Part shown: piece after piece, positions 14,725 to 21,715 of the stretch | How positions within the stretch are numbered: position 1 is the stretch's first letter | How the letters are laid out: every line of letters begins with the position of its first letter | Source: JAWWPG01 sp033850885 | GTDB taxonomy: Bacteria > Actinomycetota > Actinomycetes > Propionibacteriales > Nocardioidaceae | DNA: 21,715 nt | Direction of reading: 5' to 3' | NCBI GenBank assembly: GCA_033850885.1 | Contig: JAWWPG010000024.1 | Coordinates: forward strand, 1 to 21,715 | Translations under genes and position numbers: made by a program | Notes under the pieces: generated by a model | Told to the model about the DNA's origin: nothing | The model's database searches: none | What the model saw: the letters and a program-made list of their open reading frames with translations, nothing else

Positions 14725-14880
14725 TCCAACCCACTCCCCTTGCTTGCGGAGGCCGCGACAGCGAGGGCTGCGGGGGACACAGCTCGGGCACTGAGTCTGA
14801 CGGCGCGGGCGTCCGAGCAGGCACGCTCGACCGCGACGTACTACGGTGACGCTTGGACCGCGCTGGCCTCGGGCCTCTAG
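14725..14880 (+). pseudogene. Possible C-terminal remnant of a GH8-like glycosidase
   Basis: A 51-codon frame ending at TAG 14878–14880 reads SNPLPLLAEAATARAAGDTA and later TYYGDAWTAL. The pattern of an alanine-rich helical pair followed by TYYGxAW resembles the C-terminus of family 8-type glycosyl hydrolases (endoglucanase/chitosanase clan). No upstream part exists; the aldo/keto reductase remnant begins within about 40 bp on the other strand. The assignment is from memory of the motif only. Confidence 0.35.
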
Positions 14881-14974
14881 CAGGGATCGTTGACCACCTG
14901 CATTTGGGGCACCATGACCGACCTAGCGGGGGACGTCGTCAGGTCTGGCTCTGTCCGCCGAGCTCCAAGGCCCG

Positions 14975-16069
14975 TCATCGAGAGGCCGCCCATGGCTCGG
15001 CGCGCAGCATCCGCTTGCGTGTCGCGCGGATCTCTGCTCGTGACGCTGGTGGGAGATGCACCGAGGGACCGGTTTGCAACGGCGCCGTGCCCCAGTCGGC
15101 GTCTTCGGCGTCGCCTCCGGTGTCGACGAGGTGCTGGTGGCTGCCGTCGGAGTTCATCACGAACAGCTGGGCACAGCACGCGTCGGGAAAGTTGCGTGTG
15201 GAGCTGAACGCGACGTGGTCACCGCTGGGTGAGGGGGCGGGGAAGAAGGCGCCGGTCGGGTAGGGGCTGAAGGTCAACTGGGTGACATGGGAGCCGGTGA
15301 CCGGAGTGCGGTAGATGGCGTACCCGTAGGGCCCGGGCGGTCCGGCGTGGAAGTAGACCGCCTTGCCGTTCGGCGACCAGCGGCCGTACCAGGCGCCGAG
15401 CCGGGCGGGGGTGATCGGGTGGGCGTCGGTGCCGTCGATCCGGGCGACCCATACCTGGCTGCGGATGCCTTTCCATCCGCGCCGGTCGAACAACACCCAC
15501 CGCCCGTCCGGCGAGACCTGCGGATCACGGTCCGCACCGGCGCGGATGCCGTGCCGATAGTGGGTGATCGCCTGGCGGTCGGTGCCGTCGCTGCGCACCG
15601 AGTAGATCGCCGCTCCGCCGGGCGGGTCGGGGCGGAATCGCGTGAACACGATCCGCTTACCGTCCGGCGTGTAGTCAGGAAAGCCGTCAAAGTAGCCCGC
15701 TTTTTCGGGCGCCGCGAGGTGCAGGCCGGTGCCGTCGGCGTTCATGGTGTAGAGGCGAGGCCCACGCCCGGCGTGGAAGCGGAACAGGTTGAAAGTGATC
15801 TTTGACCCGTCCGGTGACCAGGTGGGGTTGTCCGCGAACGCCGCCCGGAAGTGGGTGAGCTGCTGCAGCGCGCTCCCGTCCGGGTTTACGGTGAGAATCT
15901 GACACGTCGCAGCACAGCTGGCGAACGCGATCCGGCCGTCCCGGACCGCTGGGGTCCCCGCCCCAGTCGTCTGATGGGCCGCGCCGGCCATGGCAGCGGC
16001 GGGTGATGCCAGCGCCAGTGCGAGCACCGACCCGGCGATGAAGGCGAACCCTCCACGTTTGCTCATCAT
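14975..16069 (-). CDS. Secreted six-bladed beta-propeller (TolB/PD40-like) protein 1
   Basis: A 364-residue exported protein. A signal peptide covers residues 1–27 (MMSKRGGFAFIAGSVLALAL, then SPAAA). Six PD40-type repeats follow, each with a [NSR]xDG turn and a WSPDG-like turn, for example TVNPDGSALQQLTH…WSPDGSKITF, TMNADGTG…YTPDGKRIVF and ARIDGTDAHPIT…WSPNGKAVYF. A 38-residue basic tail after the last blade (residues about 327–364) is not part of the propeller. GGAGG lies nine bases before ATG 16069. It is 16 bp after its paralogue, so the two form an operon. A role in binding ligand or protein at the cell surface is inferred. Confidence 0.85.
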   Translation of the reverse strand: MMSKRGGFAFIAGSVLALALASPAAAMAGAAHQTTGAGTPAVRDGRIAFASCAATCQILTVNPDGSALQQLTHFRAAFADNPTWSPDGSKITFNLFRFHAGRGPRLYTMNADGTGLHLAAPEKAGYFDGFPDYTPDGKRIVFTRFRPDPPGGAAIYSVRSDGTDRQAITHYRHGIRAGADRDPQVSPDGRWVLFDRRGWKGIRSQVWVARIDGTDAHPITPARLGAWYGRWSPNGKAVYFHAGPPGPYGYAIYRTPVTGSHVTQLTFSPYPTGAFFPAPSPSGDHVAFSSTRNFPDACCAQLFVMNSDGSHQHLVDTGGDAEDADWGTAPLQTGPSVHLPPASRAEIRATRKRMLRAEPWAASR

Positions 16070-16085
16070 GTTGTGGTACCTCCGT

Positions 16086-17069
16086 TCAGCGGGCTGCGGT
16101 GTCGGTCGAAGTGGTGGGGGAGCCCCAGTCGGCGTAGGTCACCCGGGGACGCGTGGTGATGGGGGTGACGTCGGTGCCATTGCCGTTCATCGTGTTGAGG
16201 AAGAACCCGTGGTGGTCGGTCAGGAACACGATCCGGCGGCCGTCGGGCGAGTAAGTCGCAAAGAATGCATTCGAGTCGCCGGGAGTGTCGGTAAGCTGCC
16301 GAGCGCGCATGCCATCCGGGTTCATCACGAACACGTTTTGGTTTGGCCGGTCGGAGTTGTCGCTGAACAGGATCCGGTTGCCGAGCGGTGACCATTGCGG
16401 GTAGAAGGCCTCCATGGCAGGCCGGGTCAATCTGCGCAGACCGCCTCCGGCGGCGTCGACGACCCAGAGCGCCGAGATCAGGCCGGCTCGGTTGCTGTCG
16501 AACACGATCTGAGTTCCGTCGGGGGACCAGTCCGCCGCCCCATTGAGTACGTGACTGGCCACCAGAATGTGCCGGCCGGTTCCGTCCGCATTCATCAGAT
16601 CAAGGTCGCAGAAGCCGTACGCCTGGTTGCAGCGTGTCACCGCGAACTGGGTCCCGTCGGGCGACCAGCGAGGCTGGAAGTAGTCCCATCCTGGTGTGCT
16701 CGCGATGAGATGCTTGTCTGAGCCGTCCGCGTTCATCACCATTACCGAGAATGTCCCCGGGACATTGCTCACATACGCTATCTGCGTCGAGTCTGGCGAC
16801 CAGTCCGGATCGCCAGCCTGGCTGCCCTTCGGCACATGAGTGAGCTGATGCACGTCGGAACCGTCCGGGTTCACCGTGAACACCTGAGAATGAGCACTGA
16901 GGTCCGGGTCGGGTTGAATGAAGCCGGTGGAGAAGGCGATACGGCCGTTCTGCAACGTTGGTTGTCCGGCCGGTCTCGGCGCGGGCGCTGCGGCGCCCGC
17001 GCCGAGGGAGAAGGGGATAGCGGCGCCGACCAAAAGAGTCGTCATCCGGAGACGTCGAGTGTGTTCCAC
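16086..17069 (-). CDS. Secreted six-bladed beta-propeller (TolB/PD40-like) protein 2
   Basis: A 327-residue exported protein, paralogous to the downstream gene. I chose GTG 17069 because GAGGAGG stands directly before it; a longer reading from 17159 exists but adds a charged non-conserved leader. Residues 1–30 form a signal peptide (RRLRMTTLLVGAAIPF, then Ala-rich). Six PD40 repeats follow with NPDGSDVHQLTH, NADGSDKHLI, NADGTGRHIL, WSPDGTQIVF, WSPLGNRILF and YSPDGRRIVF. There is no long C-terminal tail. It is divergent from an ECF sigma factor gene, with a perfect palindrome between them. Confidence 0.85.
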   Translation of the reverse strand: MEHTRRLRMTTLLVGAAIPFSLGAGAAAPAPRPAGQPTLQNGRIAFSTGFIQPDPDLSAHSQVFTVNPDGSDVHQLTHVPKGSQAGDPDWSPDSTQIAYVSNVPGTFSVMVMNADGSDKHLIASTPGWDYFQPRWSPDGTQFAVTRCNQAYGFCDLDLMNADGTGRHILVASHVLNGAADWSPDGTQIVFDSNRAGLISALWVVDAAGGGLRRLTRPAMEAFYPQWSPLGNRILFSDNSDRPNQNVFVMNPDGMRARQLTDTPGDSNAFFATYSPDGRRIVFLTDHHGFFLNTMNGNGTDVTPITTRPRVTYADWGSPTTSTDTAAR

Positions 17070-17164
17070 GCAGTCCTCCTCGAAGACTGGCGCGGCGACT
17101 GTTTGCTGCGGAGCAGTCGGGCTCCGTCGCCGCTTCCTGATCTGATCAAGGCTGGACACCCGCT

Positions 17165-17193
17165 AAAGGTTGCAGCAAAATGCTGCAACCTTT
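17165..17193. promoter_or_regulatory. Perfect palindrome with 13-bp arms between divergent units
   Basis: The left arm AAAGGTTGCAGCA is followed by AAA and the exact reverse complement of the arm, then one more T on the plus strand. It lies about 95 bp from each flanking start (17069 minus, 17264 plus), in the only shared regulatory space. It could be an operator for a dimeric regulator. As RNA it would form a stable hairpin with a short U-tail on the plus strand, but there is no gene upstream on that strand needing a terminator. Both arms present TGCAACCTTT outward toward the two genes. Confidence 0.7.
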
Positions 17194-17263
17194 TCGTGTT
17201 GTCGTGCCTTCTCATCATCGGGATGCGCACACGAGACGGGTGGATTCGCGAGATCGACCGAGG

Positions 17264-17812
17264 ATGATGGTGAGCCGAGAAGCCAAGGCAGCTCCGTCGG
17301 ACATCGAGACGTCGAGTCCGACGATGGAGGATGCGCCGGACTACTCGATCTTCTTCGGTCGGGAGTACTCGAGGGTCCTGGGTACCGTGTACCTGATCAT
17401 CCGGGACCGAGGACGCGCCGAAGACATCACCCAGGAGGCGTTCTTCCAACTGCTTCGGCACTGGCCGAGAGTCGCTGAGCTCGACTGGCCGGAGGCGTGG
17501 GTCCGTCGCGTCGCGGTGCGTCTGGCCCTGCGTCACGCTCGACGAGATGCGCTTCGATCGGTGCTCGAACGGCAGACTGCCATCTCCTTCCCGCGGTCCG
17601 ACCCTGACCTCAACCTCGCCGAGCTGCTCCGTGAGCTCTCGGCTCCGCAGCGGACGGCGATCGTCCTGCACTACTACGAGGACCAACCGACCGACCAGAT
17701 TGCGACCATCATGGGCTGCTCGATCAATACCGTGAAGTCACATCTGCACCGCGGGCGGAACAAGCTGCACAGGTTGCTTCTCCGCGAAGAAGGGTGCCGC
17801 GAAGATGTTTGA
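17264..17812 (+). CDS. ECF-type RNA polymerase sigma factor
   Basis: A 182-residue sigma factor. Region 2 runs from about residue 25 (YSIFFGREYSRVLGTVYLII, then RGRAEDITQEAFFQLLRHWP) and region 4 from about 120 (LSAPQRTAIVLHYYEDQPTD, then CSINTVKSHLHRGRNKLHRLL). This is the minimal two-domain ECF layout, similar to the SigE-like groups of actinobacteria. The start is uncertain: ATG 17264 or 17267, or GTG 17270, which has GAGG at better spacing. Its end overlaps the membrane protein gene by eight bases. It probably transcribes its own operon and perhaps the divergent propeller genes. Confidence 0.9.
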   Translation: MMVSREAKAAPSDIETSSPTMEDAPDYSIFFGREYSRVLGTVYLIIRDRGRAEDITQEAFFQLLRHWPRVAELDWPEAWVRRVAVRLALRHARRDALRSVLERQTAISFPRSDPDLNLAELLRELSAPQRTAIVLHYYEDQPTDQIATIMGCSINTVKSHLHRGRNKLHRLLLREEGCREDV

Positions 17813-18488
17813 CGAGCAGCTGCGCGTCGACCTCCGGCGAGAGGCGGAGGCGCTGCCGAGCGACGAGGGTACGGCGCTCACAGCCATCTATGGCAGGGCC
17901 GCCCGCCGCCGACGCATCGTCCGTGTTGCCCGGGGGGCAGTCGTCGTCACCCTCGTGTTGACGGTCGCCGTGACGGTCTCGGCGAGATTCATCCAGAATG
18001 TGGGAAAGTCACCCGGACCAGCGAGTCGTCCGACGCCGACTGCCCATACCTCGACATCACCACAGGTGGTGCCCGCGGCGGGGAGTTCCCTGATCGGGGA
18101 ATGGCAGAGCGGTTCGATACCGGTGGTACGCCTGAGCTCGGATCTTACCTCGGCCGGCGTATCGTCGGCGGACGCCGAACGCCTCTTCTCGGGAGCTCGT
18201 CAGTGGGTCGTGCAGATGACCTTCAGCACGAGTCTTGGCGTGCAAACCTGGGATCCGGCTAAGCCCGGAGCCACCTTGAAGCTCCACGAGGACTTCAGCT
18301 ATCGGCTCCTTCCCGGCAGCAGGATCGTGGTGACGATGCCGCACCCGACAACGTCGTGGTACCTCTCCTATCGGCTGGCCAGAAACCAGCTACATCTGCA
18401 CTTTCTTCAGGCGCGCGGAAAGACGGATGCGGCGGAAACCGCCAGGTTCCGTGCCTGGACGACGGAGCCCTTGACACTAGTGCACTAG
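17805..18488 (+). CDS. Single-pass membrane protein, probable anti-sigma partner
   Basis: A 227-residue protein whose ATG overlaps the sigma factor stop by eight bases. About 40 cytosolic residues rich in Arg and Glu come first (LRREAEALPSD, AARRRRIVRVA). One membrane span follows (GAVVVTLVLTVAVTVSA), then a Pro/Thr/Ser linker (residues about 68–90) and an extracytoplasmic domain of about 135 residues with GEWQSG and YRLLPGSRIVVTMP, which looks lipocalin-like by eye. No zinc anti-sigma motif (HxxxCxxC) is present. The anti-sigma role is inferred from topology, coupling and position. It ends seven bases from the convergent binding-protein gene. Confidence 0.8.
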   Translation: MFDEQLRVDLRREAEALPSDEGTALTAIYGRAARRRRIVRVARGAVVVTLVLTVAVTVSARFIQNVGKSPGPASRPTPTAHTSTSPQVVPAAGSSLIGEWQSGSIPVVRLSSDLTSAGVSSADAERLFSGARQWVVQMTFSTSLGVQTWDPAKPGATLKLHEDFSYRLLPGSRIVVTMPHPTTSWYLSYRLARNQLHLHFLQARGKTDAAETARFRAWTTEPLTLVH

Positions 18489-18495
18489 CGACCGG

Positions 18496-20259
18496 CTAGC
18501 CGAGCGAGATGTCCTTGAACGTGGGCATCGCGTAGACCGAGTCGATGAACGCGTTGTGCACCATCGAGCCGCGCATTAACGCCACCCGGTAATAATCCAG
18601 GGGAATCAGGACGAAGTAGCGGTCTTGGAGCCAATTTTCGAGGGCGTTCCAAGCCGCCGGTTGTTGGGGCAGAGGCAAGCGCTCGATTGAGTTGATTCGA
18701 TTACTCACCGGCCGACTCTTGAAATACTCGTAGTCCGTCTTCAAGGCCCCAGTCAAGTATTGAAAACCTCCGAACAGCTCGGGCATCCAGGTACCCCCCG
18801 ACGGCCAGTCTGAGCACCACCCTGCTGTCACCACGTTCTCCTTCGCTCGTGGGTTGGCCGCGACGTCGGTTGCGTAAGTCAATTTGTCTTCGGCTATGGC
18901 CACAGGATGGAAGCCGGCGCGTGCCAGGGCTCGCACGACGATATCTTTCATCGTGGTCGACGTCTGCTCATCGGGGAAAAAGGGGAATCTGATGGGAAAG
19001 TGCAGGTCTCCCGCCTGCCTAAGAATCGCCCTGGCCTTGCCCGGCTCTGTCGTGCCCGGTTGATGACCAGGCAGCGGGTTGTAGCCGGACCGTCCGACCA
19101 TCCCCGGTGGCATCAGGTTTGTGGCCGGGCTGATTGTGACCCCAGGGATCAGGCCCCGTGCTCGCCACCACGCCCGGTAGGGAAACGCATAACCGAGGGC
19201 GCGTCGGACGGCGAGATCGGTGCGGCGGTAGTCGGGGAACCAGATATCCGTGCATGGAACGGATCCCTGCATGAGCCGATCGGGAGCGGCGCTCTTGAAC
19301 CTCGGGTAGTCCTCGGTCAGAACGCTGTCCGTCACGATGGTCGTTTGTGCTGCACCCGCGTCAGAGAGCATCATCTGATCGACGCGGTGGTTCACGGTGG
19401 TCGCGAAGTCGAAGACGAACCTGTCGACGTACTGGTGACGGCCGGGATCCGTCGTCGGGTTCCACTGCGAGTTCTTGACGAGGACGAGCGAACGCCCTGG
19501 CGTGTAGCTCCCGATCGTATAAGGTCCCGTCGCCAAGGGATGATTCTTGTACGTCGCCGGGTTGCTCATCCGCCCTCGCGGGACGGGGCTCATGGCGGGA
19601 TAAGAGAGGTAGTACGGCAAGTCCGGGAAGGGTCGGGACATCTTCAATGTGAGGGTCTGACCAGATATCTGGACCCCAGGGTAGGGACCCGGCGTTCGAT
19701 ACGGCCCGCGATACGTCGTCCCATCGAGGAAGTAGTCGTTGCTGTACGGCGACCCGTAAGGGAACGCTGCGCGGTCGAACGATCGCTCAATGCCGAACTT
19801 CACATCAGCCGGGCGCACGACCTGCCCGTTGTCATACCTCACGCCGGGTCGCAGCGTGAACCTCCACACCGTGTAGTCACGGTTGTGATGCCCGAGATCG
19901 GTTGCCAGGTCGGGGATGAGCCTCATCCGGCGAGTGTGTGGATCGTACACATACTGCGTGAGCGACCTGACGAGCAAGTCACTTTCGATAGCGAGAGTGG
20001 GGGCGTAGTAGTTGTCGGAAGGATCGAGGGACAGTGGGAACGGTTCCGCTCCCACGACGGTCAAGGTGCCACCAGACCTCGCCCCGGGAATCGGCGGCGC
20101 CGGCCCCCGCCAGTCCGGAGGGCCAGGCTCACGAGCGGGGTAACTGTTCGGGCTGACGCTCTGGCCGGCTGGCGAGGCATGATCACTCGACGTCGTGCAG
20201 GCGAGGGGGAGCAGCATCAGGCTTGTCGCCACGGTCAAACCCGCCGCCCGGTGCCGCAT
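18496..20259 (-). CDS. ABC transporter substrate-binding lipoprotein, family 5 (peptide/oligosaccharide type)
   Basis: A 587-residue extracytoplasmic binding protein. The leader MRHRAAGLTVATSLMLLPLA ends at Cys21, followed by TTSSDHASPAG, as in a lipoprotein, although the -3 position is Pro rather than Leu. The family-5 fold is seen in GGTLTVVGAEPFPLSLDPSD, DYTVWRFTLRPGVRYDNGQ with VRPADVKFGIER, and MSRPFPDLPYYLSYPAMSP. AAGGGGG lies eight bases before ATG 20259. No permease or ATPase genes adjoin it, so it is an orphan that may work with a distant transporter or as a sensor. Codon and base use are less GC-biased than in the left half of the window. Confidence 0.9.
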   Translation of the reverse strand: MRHRAAGLTVATSLMLLPLACTTSSDHASPAGQSVSPNSYPAREPGPPDWRGPAPPIPGARSGGTLTVVGAEPFPLSLDPSDNYYAPTLAIESDLLVRSLTQYVYDPHTRRMRLIPDLATDLGHHNRDYTVWRFTLRPGVRYDNGQVVRPADVKFGIERSFDRAAFPYGSPYSNDYFLDGTTYRGPYRTPGPYPGVQISGQTLTLKMSRPFPDLPYYLSYPAMSPVPRGRMSNPATYKNHPLATGPYTIGSYTPGRSLVLVKNSQWNPTTDPGRHQYVDRFVFDFATTVNHRVDQMMLSDAGAAQTTIVTDSVLTEDYPRFKSAAPDRLMQGSVPCTDIWFPDYRRTDLAVRRALGYAFPYRAWWRARGLIPGVTISPATNLMPPGMVGRSGYNPLPGHQPGTTEPGKARAILRQAGDLHFPIRFPFFPDEQTSTTMKDIVVRALARAGFHPVAIAEDKLTYATDVAANPRAKENVVTAGWCSDWPSGGTWMPELFGGFQYLTGALKTDYEYFKSRPVSNRINSIERLPLPQQPAAWNALENWLQDRYFVLIPLDYYRVALMRGSMVHNAFIDSVYAMPTFKDISLG

Positions 20260-21135
20260 ACCGATGCCCCCTTTGGGAGTCGACGGTCTGGGGAGCCCCT
20301 CGAACTTTTGAAGATCCTAGTACGACACGGACTCGTCACGTGGTGAAGGATGGGCAACTCGGCGAATCCGTACTCGGCGAGGAACTGGACATTGGCAAGC
20401 TCCTCGCCCTTCATATCGCCCCCGATACCGGACCCGCGCAAGAGACCTTTTGCGCCGCTGATGAAGTCGCTCGAAGTCGGTGATGAGGGTAATCCTTGCG
20501 CTAGACGCCGCCATCGGCAGGCGGCTCGCCCGGATGGCTCGGCAGCCCGAGCCCACATAGCACGCACGACCTCATGCGAACTCGCGTCTTTCCGCGATTG
20601 GCCGTCCGCGACGTTGCAAGGCGCCATGCTCCCCGGGCCACCTGGAACCTCCCCCGCGGGCACGACGCCCATGCGCCAGACCGAGCGGCCCGGCCGTTAT
20701 GTCCTCGGCCAACGGACAGACCGCTCGAGTTCTCCTCACGTGCCGGGGTCGAGCCGCGAGTGCTCGAAGCGAGCCGAGTCGTCTAGGTCGGTGCCTGTGT
20801 GGGGCGGCAAGGCACGAGCGGGCGTCGGCCAGGCGCTTGCGGAGGCAGTCTTATGGGCATGGCCTCAAAATCGCGCAGCATCGAGTTCAAACCGATCGGC
20901 GGCCTCCCTGATTGTGCCCTTCTGGGATATGAATCGGTGAACCGTCGATCACCCGCGAATTGCTGAATATCGTTGAGTCTTACTGGCCGTTCAACTTTCT
21001 GCTCCAACACCACATCGAAGCGCCTTTCCACCTTTCCAATCGATCGGCACGCATGCTACGAATGACATAGATGGGCCGCCCCTTTGGGGCGGTCCACACG
21101 CCGTTTCTAGGGCCGATTGTTGGTTGAGGTTGGAA
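20260..21135. other. Long stretch without a confident gene
   Basis: Several open frames exist on both strands, but none has a recognisable domain plus a ribosome-binding site. The minus frame 20235–20672 has a more GC-rich third codon position than the plus frames over 20346–20486, yet it overlaps the binding-protein start and I recognise nothing in it. A short plus frame at 20853–20963 reads SIEFKPIGGLPDCALLGYES, which vaguely resembles the start of an EAL domain, then hits a stop. From about 20940 to 21070 the DNA drops to about 49% GC. The stretch probably contains gene debris, then a promoter or transfer-origin region ahead of the relaxase. Confidence 0.5.
21073..21095. other. Strong GC-rich hairpin upstream of the relaxase gene
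   Basis: GGGCCGCCCC, a TTT loop and GGGGCGGTCC form a 10-bp stem with one G-U pair. It lies 40 bp before the relaxase start, next to an AT-rich stretch. There is no T-tract after it. It could be part of an origin of transfer, a leader attenuator or a terminator of preceding transcription. Confidence 0.55.
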
Positions 21136-21715
21136 ATGCATGGTGGTGTGAAGGTCTACCGCGGCGCGCCCTCGGCGGCACGCGCCTATGTCGAGGCCGA
21201 CCGGTCCCGCGTCGACGAGTATTACTTGGCCGAGGGCACCGGTCTCGCAGAGAGATTCACCGCCACCCCCGGCGGTGGAGTCGAACACCTCGGCGCGCTG
21301 GACGCAGACGGGTACGAGGCATGGGTCGCTGGTCACGACCCCCTGACCGGGGAAGCGCGTGGTCGGCTGCGGCAGGACGGCAACGCGGTCCGGTTCGTGG
21401 AGATCACCGTCAACGGCCCGAAGACCTGGTCCCTTGCCGCCGCACTCGACCCCGACGTGGCGGCCGCCTACGACTTAGCGCAGAACAGGGCCGCCGAGCA
21501 GATCATCGCCTGGGTGGCCGAACACGCCACCACCCGGATCGGGCCGCGCGGACGGCAAGTGCAAGTGCCCGTGGAACGCGTCGAAGCGGTCACGGTCCGG
21601 CATTACACGTCCCGGGCCGGTGACCCGCACCGGCACCTGCATCTCCAGGTCAACGCACGCGTCTTCGTCGAGGGGAAGTGGCGGGGACTGCACACCGTCG
21701 GATTCCGCGACAGCA
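21136..21715 (+). CDS. MobF/TrwC-type conjugative relaxase, N-terminal part (3' end outside window)
   Basis: The frame is open from ATG 21136 to the window edge, giving 193 residues. Tyr18 and Tyr29/Tyr30 (DEYYLAEG) are candidates for the nicking tyrosines. ITVNGPKTWSLAAALDP is a typical relaxase strand–helix. RHYTSRAGDPHRHLHLQVN carries the metal-binding triad His156, His167 and His169, with the same spacing as in TrwC (11 then 2). Such proteins nick oriT and pilot plasmid or ICE DNA during conjugation; complete ones usually have a helicase domain after about 300 residues, beyond this window. GAGGTTGGAA precedes the start. It marks the edge of a mobile element. Confidence 0.88.
   Translation, partial: MHGGVKVYRGAPSAARAYVEADRSRVDEYYLAEGTGLAERFTATPGGGVEHLGALDADGYEAWVAGHDPLTGEARGRLRQDGNAVRFVEITVNGPKTWSLAAALDPDVAAAYDLAQNRAAEQIIAWVAEHATTRIGPRGRQVQVPVERVEAVTVRHYTSRAGDPHRHLHLQVNARVFVEGKWRGLHTVGFRDS

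Noticed and set aside
14877..15179. Minus-strand 100-codon frame ending MVPQMQVVNDPC
   Set aside because: Most of it overlaps the end of the propeller gene in another frame, and no family is recognisable.
18907..20346. A 479-codon plus-strand frame opposite the binding protein
   Set aside because: The minus strand encodes a full family-5 binding protein with lipoprotein leader; the plus frame has no domain and is Arg-rich.

Overview
The window is high-GC DNA from an actinobacterium. Four things point there: the order tRNA-Trp–secE–nusG–rplK–rplA beside rpmG–hadA–hadB, a luciferase-like F420-type oxidoreductase, putative leaderless promoters (a TANNNT box six bases before the start codon), and frequent GTG starts. 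No 16S gene is present, so I cannot place it to genus.

Left part (1–13.8 kb), ordinary chromosome. It opens inside a DUF3516-type RNA helicase. Next come a VOC-fold protein and a tightly coupled operon of two YCII/DGPF proteins and a long ECF42-type sigma factor. Facing these, on the minus strand, is the transcription/translation cluster tRNA-Trp, secE, nusG, rplK and rplA. A plus-strand pair (class I aminotransferase and an adenosine-deaminase-like hydrolase) lies between that cluster and a second minus-strand block: tRNA-Thr, tRNA-Met, rpmG, hadA, hadB, murB. An F420-type oxidoreductase, tRNA-Tyr and yajQ complete this part.

Junction zone (13.8–14.97 kb). It holds an 11-bp tandem repeat and three gene remnants: a frameshifted and truncated SDR, the tail of an aldo/keto reductase, and a possible tail of a GH8-like glycosidase. 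This looks like a zone of past insertion and deletion.

Right part (14.97–21.7 kb), accessory DNA. Two tandem secreted six-bladed beta-propeller (TolB/PD40-like) proteins are divergent from an ECF sigma factor and its translationally coupled single-pass membrane protein. A perfect 13-bp-arm palindrome lies between the two units. An orphan family-5 solute-binding lipoprotein follows, then about 0.9 kb without a confident gene, an AT-rich stretch with a strong hairpin, and finally the start of a MobF/TrwC-type conjugative relaxase that runs off the window. The relaxase suggests that an integrated conjugative element or plasmid-derived region begins at the right edge.

The best candidate for an undescribed system is the sigma factor/membrane protein/twin beta-propeller module with its shared palindrome. 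The best-supported known regulatory module is the ECF42–DGPF operon.
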